NCBI GenBank assembly: GCA_003344405.1
Contig: NOWV01000067.1
Coordinates: forward strand, 62,001 to 126,000
Reading direction: 5' to 3'
DNA length: 64,000 bases
DNA from: Trichoplax sp. H2
Lineage: Eukaryota > Placozoa > Uniplacotomia > Trichoplacea
In this document: piece after piece, positions 52,701 through 64,000 of the stretch
Layout of the letters: every line of letters starts with the position of its first letter
How positions within the stretch are numbered: position 1 is the stretch's first letter
Program-made: the position numbers and the translations under genes
The notes under the pieces: model-generated
The model's database searches: none
Told to the model about the DNA's origin: nothing
The model's input: only the letters and a program-made list of their open reading frames with translations

Positions 52701-53215
52701 ATACCCTAGTGGCCATTAAACGTCAAGCTATTTAGTAAAAGAGCTAATAACATCTGCTAACGAAACCTGGTACCTACCGGTAACCACTTGTGTGATAGCT
52801 GTTTGTTGATTTACTGTGCTTTGACAGGAATATGACGTCTGCCGTTTAAGGATGGAATTGGCCTTTGGTGTAGTAAATGGCGTTGCCATGGCTGAATGAC
52901 TAACATTTTCAGGCAAGACTGATAACGGAGTACTATTTATATCCGTGGTTGAAGTTTGATCGTACAAAAATATTACACATGCATTAAATTTAGCTAGGTT
53001 TTAAGAGCTCATATTTGTAAATCAGAAGCTTGTATTGAAATCGTAGCTATTTTGGAACGTACTGTTGTATGAAAGATATAAATGAGCTATTTATTACATA
53101 GTAAAATACTACTGTTTACTATTGCCACCCGCTTGTATCCTTACATTTTGGAAATTTCCTGATCGATTAGTTTATTAGAGTATTTACTTTTCTTTATAGC
53201 GTTTGATTTTGGCAT
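46773..53215 (-). CDS. MSH4: MSH4, meiotic MutS homologue
   Basis: Thirty-one exons: 53188-53215, 52778-52993, 52515-52600, 52291-52410, 52017-52143, 51835-51904, 51714-51738, 51406-51607, 51169-51207, 51015-51053, 50900-50916, 50766-50790, 50402-50586, 50215-50334, 50093-50105, 49944-49997, 49698-49870, 49555-49567, 49370-49415, 49136-49254, 48905-48999, 48791-48838, 48479-48646, 48294-48320, 48083-48128, 47947-48011, 47768-47838, 47649-47667, 47458-47509, 47056-47150, 46773-46958; 2589 nt, 862 aa (human 936). With MSH5 it forms a clamp that stabilises Holliday junctions and promotes meiotic crossovers. Seen: GIASIDLKHPELVLLQ, KYIEFKQ, GRHPILDVIS, Walker A TGPNM+SGKT across an exon junction, Walker B LIIIDELGKG, VTSTHFLE (family ATH reads STH), and LAELSSLPP. 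No mismatch-binding domain I, as in other MSH4. The frame is intact throughout. Confidence 0.93.
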
Positions 53216-56200
53216 GATTGAAGATTTGGAGCTCAAAAAATCTGTACGAAAATATCTTCTAGCTAATGTTTGAATGAAAGTTCAAGCTGATGTCAATTAC
53301 GAATGAAGTGAAATGATATATTCTAAATTACAATTGTACAAGAACTAGAAAACATGTGATGCAGTTTATAATTGTTTGATGTTACATTCTGGTTATTACA
53401 GCTACTATGTTTTAGCTTTCTATTAAAAAGAATGTAACTACTTCTTTATAGTCTTGTATTCGTTACTATCGTAGAGGCAATGCTAAGCAAGCTACAGAAT
53501 GCATTTATCCATATTACAAAGCTAGTATTATTTTATACAGAATCAAGTTCAGCATATGTTTGAGTTATCGTACTTATACAAGTATTCATCTCATTTTGGG
53601 TCATGCATATATAGTACGCAATAAGTACTTATCAATAGTAGTTTATGTCATATTTAGACTGATTTATTTATTTTATGCTTAATTTAATTGATAACTGTTT
53701 TCATTTGTACATATAACTATCTTATTCTATGAAGATTCAACTCACTATAGACGTCATGAGCGCCCGATATACATACAGTCCAAGCCTGCAGTATACCCCT
53801 ATCATACAGTTACAAATACCGTACTCCCTTATAAATTAATAGGGAATCTCTAACACAGTTGTAGTTTGATACTACATATACTCGTATTTTCAAATAATTT
53901 ATACTAGATAAGAGTACTTATCCTATTAGGTGAGAACTTCAATGGCCATAGGCAAAAAAATAAGTATTTTATCAGAATTTAAACCTAAGTATATAGGTAA
54001 ATCACATGCATTCCTTGGTACTACTCCGGTTTAATAATGATTAAGCGATTACATTATGTATCATTGCATTTTCTTTAAAATTTTATCTGTGGACCCATAT
54101 TCACTGTAGATTTAATTTACGGTGAAGAAAATTCCAATGCAAAAACAATTTCTAACCGTATACAATCCATTAGATAGCTTGATACTAGTCCACAATTTAA
54201 TAATTAGAATAACATGCTGTAGCTCCTCTAATTAAATTCAATTCTTCCAATGTACTTACAGTTACCGTGAGCCTCCATTGCTGGCGTATTTATTCCTAGA
54301 AAAAAAAATGTCAGCTTTGCAATTTCGACAAGAACGTACTGTATACCAATTTTTTTCACAGAAAATGATATAGACAGCATACATATCGGGCTTAAGAAGT
54401 TGACAACTTGACTTAAGAATCACTGCAACGTGTGAAGAATAATAGAATAATGGATATCTATTGTCATTTCTTATCATCATTGAGTCAGTCACCCGAGTAA
54501 AAACGTACTTTTCGCGTCCTACTAACCAATCACAATCCAATTTTGAGGTATATCTCAAGTAGGTATCGCTGCATGTGTGTCAACCGCATCGAGCGATTCA
54601 TCTATCTACAATTGTCTACGTAAGCAGTCAGTTTTTAGTCTATTGTTGAGCATTATTTTAAGGATTAATACGTATGAAGCATCCCATGCGGTCAAAGTAC
54701 AAATGTCGCTTGCTCTTGCTAAAGTTTATAGCAATACTTTTGAAGGGTAATCTAGGCGATGCCTTGCTCACGATACACTATGTATCTGTGCAATTTCTAA
54801 TTTATGGATCTATGCCTATAGCATAGAAGACGTACTTATGCTGTCTATGATTAAACTATAACTTAATGATAACCCTTAATAAATAGCAAACAGTTCATAA
54901 TCCAGAACTAGTGGCATACGTTATAATTATGCCCTTTTATGAGTATAGCCGAAGATCAAATGAATAGTGTACGACACTGTAATATTTACATTCTATATTA
55001 AGAAGAGTTTAACCCATGTAGTTGAGAAGAACACCATGGGTCTAAAATACTCATTTCCTAGTATATGTTACGACATATTCTCTTCATTGCGGCATTGATA
55101 ATAAGGTAGAGAATGGGTAAATTCTAACGAGGGTTCAAAGATTTTATTGAGTTCATACGAATAGTTTTAATAGCCAACATGTGGAGAGTATAGACTTAGT
55201 ATAATACCGTATACACGTACTTAATGACAATGTTATGAGGTAATCCATTTGGATACGCGTGCAACTATTATGCGCTCATACTTATGTTATCTAGCTGCAA
55301 GATTTAAGATACACATGTGCAATGGAATCAACCGATATTTTTTCTAAAGGTTACGAAAACTAAAATTTTATGTTGACAAACACTTGCTTTCATCCTTCAT
55401 CTGTCGGTTATCTGTCTCTTCCATCTAATATTATATGATAATAGTGTTTTAAAGCGCCGCGAAAAAAATACTGAAAATCTTATTGAACTATAATACTGGA
55501 AAGGTGTTTCCAGAGCAACACTTCAATAATAAATATGAAGCTGTAGTTAAATAGCCGTTGGCTAGGTAGATTTATTTATCTTGTAAACCATTAATTATTC
55601 ATTATCTGACAATCCGTATGATCATATCTAATTTTAATGTACCTAGAATTATATTAATTAATCAGATATTTTTCATCACAAGCTAAAAGACTTATGTGAT
55701 AAGAACTGGAAAGATCACCGGCTAGAAATACAAGTAACAGAATAAGACATTTTTACGTTCAGCAAATTTTATCTACTGCTTATGTTACATCTGAATTAAT
55801 TATTAATATGTTAAATTGAAAAGATTTACCCGAGGTATTATCGTAAAGGAATAAAAGAATTAACAATATGAACCGAGCGAAATGATATCGCCATTCTAGG
55901 ATTAATTCATACGCAAGACATAAGCACGATTTTACTAATATAGAGTTTAACGCTAGTAGTATTCACAAAGTTACAATTAACTTTAAAAATTATTTTCTGT
56001 AGTAATTATACATTATTTCAAAGTCGTTGCACCTTTGAAGTTAAGATAAAGGTTCAATATAAAATTTATAAGCGTATTAGATTAAGTTTACTAATTAATG
56101 TAGAAGGTATCACCAAGTGTACTGTAGAATTCAATAAAATGGAATTTACATTAAAAAATCAAAATGCATTCGTTTCTGTAAATGTTAGAGAATGCATAGT

Positions 56201-56595
56201 CCATGTGTAATAACGTAAGCTTTGCAAAATGTAAAATACACACAGTACCAAAATATTCACATACTGTTGAAATAATACTATTGTAACCTAAAACTTATAT
56301 ATCAATGATGCCTAGTTGATTACTAGATAAGCAAATATGCTACATCAACACAGTTACATGATTATTATCCCTCTGTATTTCCTTTCTTACTATGTACGTC
56401 AAGGTTACGCAAATATTTAAACACACCTTCATGATTGCTAATACCTGTATACTGTTCTGTTAGCTAATTTTGTACCAGCTCAACAAGCCAGTTGTTACTT
56501 ACGTAGATATAGCGCCCATAAGTTTCAAATAATAATCATAGTACCGATTTATATTGATATAATGTAGACCATTTATGTGATTTTTATGCGTATGA
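53216..56595. other. intergenic region MSH4 / MYRF
   Basis: 3.4 kb upstream of MSH4 and downstream of MYRF, both on the minus strand. The frame 54262-54558 (minus, 98 codons) has no family resemblance and no convincing splice partners. No RNA gene or repeat array recognised. Confidence 0.5.
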
Positions 56596-63453
<6,858 letters not shown>

Positions 63454-64000
63454 CTACGAATAAAAATTGGAATGAGTAAATTATTACTGAGCATAAAATT
63501 TTTTAATTATCAAAATATTGGTTATGATAGACAATAAAAAACGAATGATATTCTCCGTGAATACATATAAACAGTGCTGTAGAACGTGCAATATATACTG
63601 TATTCACTGCAATAGACTAGATAGCTACAGCACTGTAACCGCACTTTCGATCAGCATCTAACAAGACATACAATGTACCATGCAATATGAAAAGCAGAGA
63701 AAATAAGAGAAGCTCGAGTGAATGATGCAGTAATACTACCATACTATTAAGCAAATGAGTTATTGCTGGTTTAGATTCTATTTATTTACTGCACTACGCT
63801 TGCACCATTATGGGAAGGCCAATTCTTCGGGCTAATAGTAATAGCAGTATGATCAGCCTACCTGCAGTATTTGCTATTAGTATCCATCATGTATGCTGAC
63901 AGTAGGAAAAGACTGCATAGTGGAGATCATTTCATGTACTGTACAGTACTATATCGGAGTAAGTACATACTGTATAGTTAACAGTAATTCGACACAGCAT
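63454..64000. other. sequence upstream of the first visible MYRF exon
   Basis: Intron or 5' flank of MYRF. I could not identify the initiating ATG exon (it must end one base into a codon). Palindromic TACTGTACAGTAC words recur near 63938. Confidence 0.4.

Noticed and set aside
54262-54558. 98-codon minus-strand frame in the MSH4/MYRF spacer
   Set aside because: No family resemblance, no splice context; length is within chance for this region.

Overview
The window is nuclear DNA from an animal: AT-rich, with intron-dense genes (introns mostly about 50-400 bp, GT-AG) on both strands and no operons. A clear myelin regulatory factor (MYRF) orthologue, a GABA-B-type class C receptor and a FYVE-bearing myotubularin point to a metazoan. 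The compact intron-rich style and the receptor type suggest an early-branching lineage such as a placozoan (Trichoplax/Hoilungia-like); that placement is inference. Three runs of exactly 20 N are scaffold gaps. Gene models were built by hand: exons were joined only where GT-AG sites, reading phase and family similarity agreed. Each complete model closes in frame.

Layout. 1.3-2.7 kb (-): intronless type II Golgi glycosyltransferase of the core-2/I-branching family (GT14). 5.5-8.3 kb (+): KRR1, ribosomal small-subunit processome. 8.6-11.8 kb (-): NDUFA9, complex I accessory subunit. 13.9-17.5 kb (+): GALK2-type GHMP sugar kinase. 20.4-31.4 kb (+): GABA-B-like receptor. 33.3-41.9 kb (-): a 24-exon myotubularin with the order C2, PH-GRAM, phosphatase, FYVE. 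43.6-46.3 kb (+): choline/ethanolamine kinase. 46.8-53.2 kb (-): MSH4, with at least 31 exons including several microexons. 56.6-63.5 kb (-): MYRF, missing only its extreme N-terminus.

The genes are functionally unrelated neighbours (housekeeping, signalling, lipid, meiosis, transcription), as expected for an animal chromosome. KRR1/NDUFA9 and choline kinase/MSH4 are convergent; GCNT-like/KRR1, NDUFA9/GALK2 and MTMR/choline kinase are divergent. Two divergent intergenic regions (about 4.4-5.4 kb and 12.1-14.0 kb) hold a shared repeat with a 62-bp tandem core, a 422-bp tandem repeat, a duplicated GALK2 first exon and all three gaps. Much of the duplication there looks like unmerged contig ends.

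The most interesting items are the C2-GRAM-PTP-FYVE myotubularin with its 11-nt FYVE microexon, a GT14 enzyme that keeps all four disulfide pairs but appears to lack the catalytic Glu and a UDP-binding Arg, and a GABA-B-like receptor lacking the GABA-anchoring Glu.
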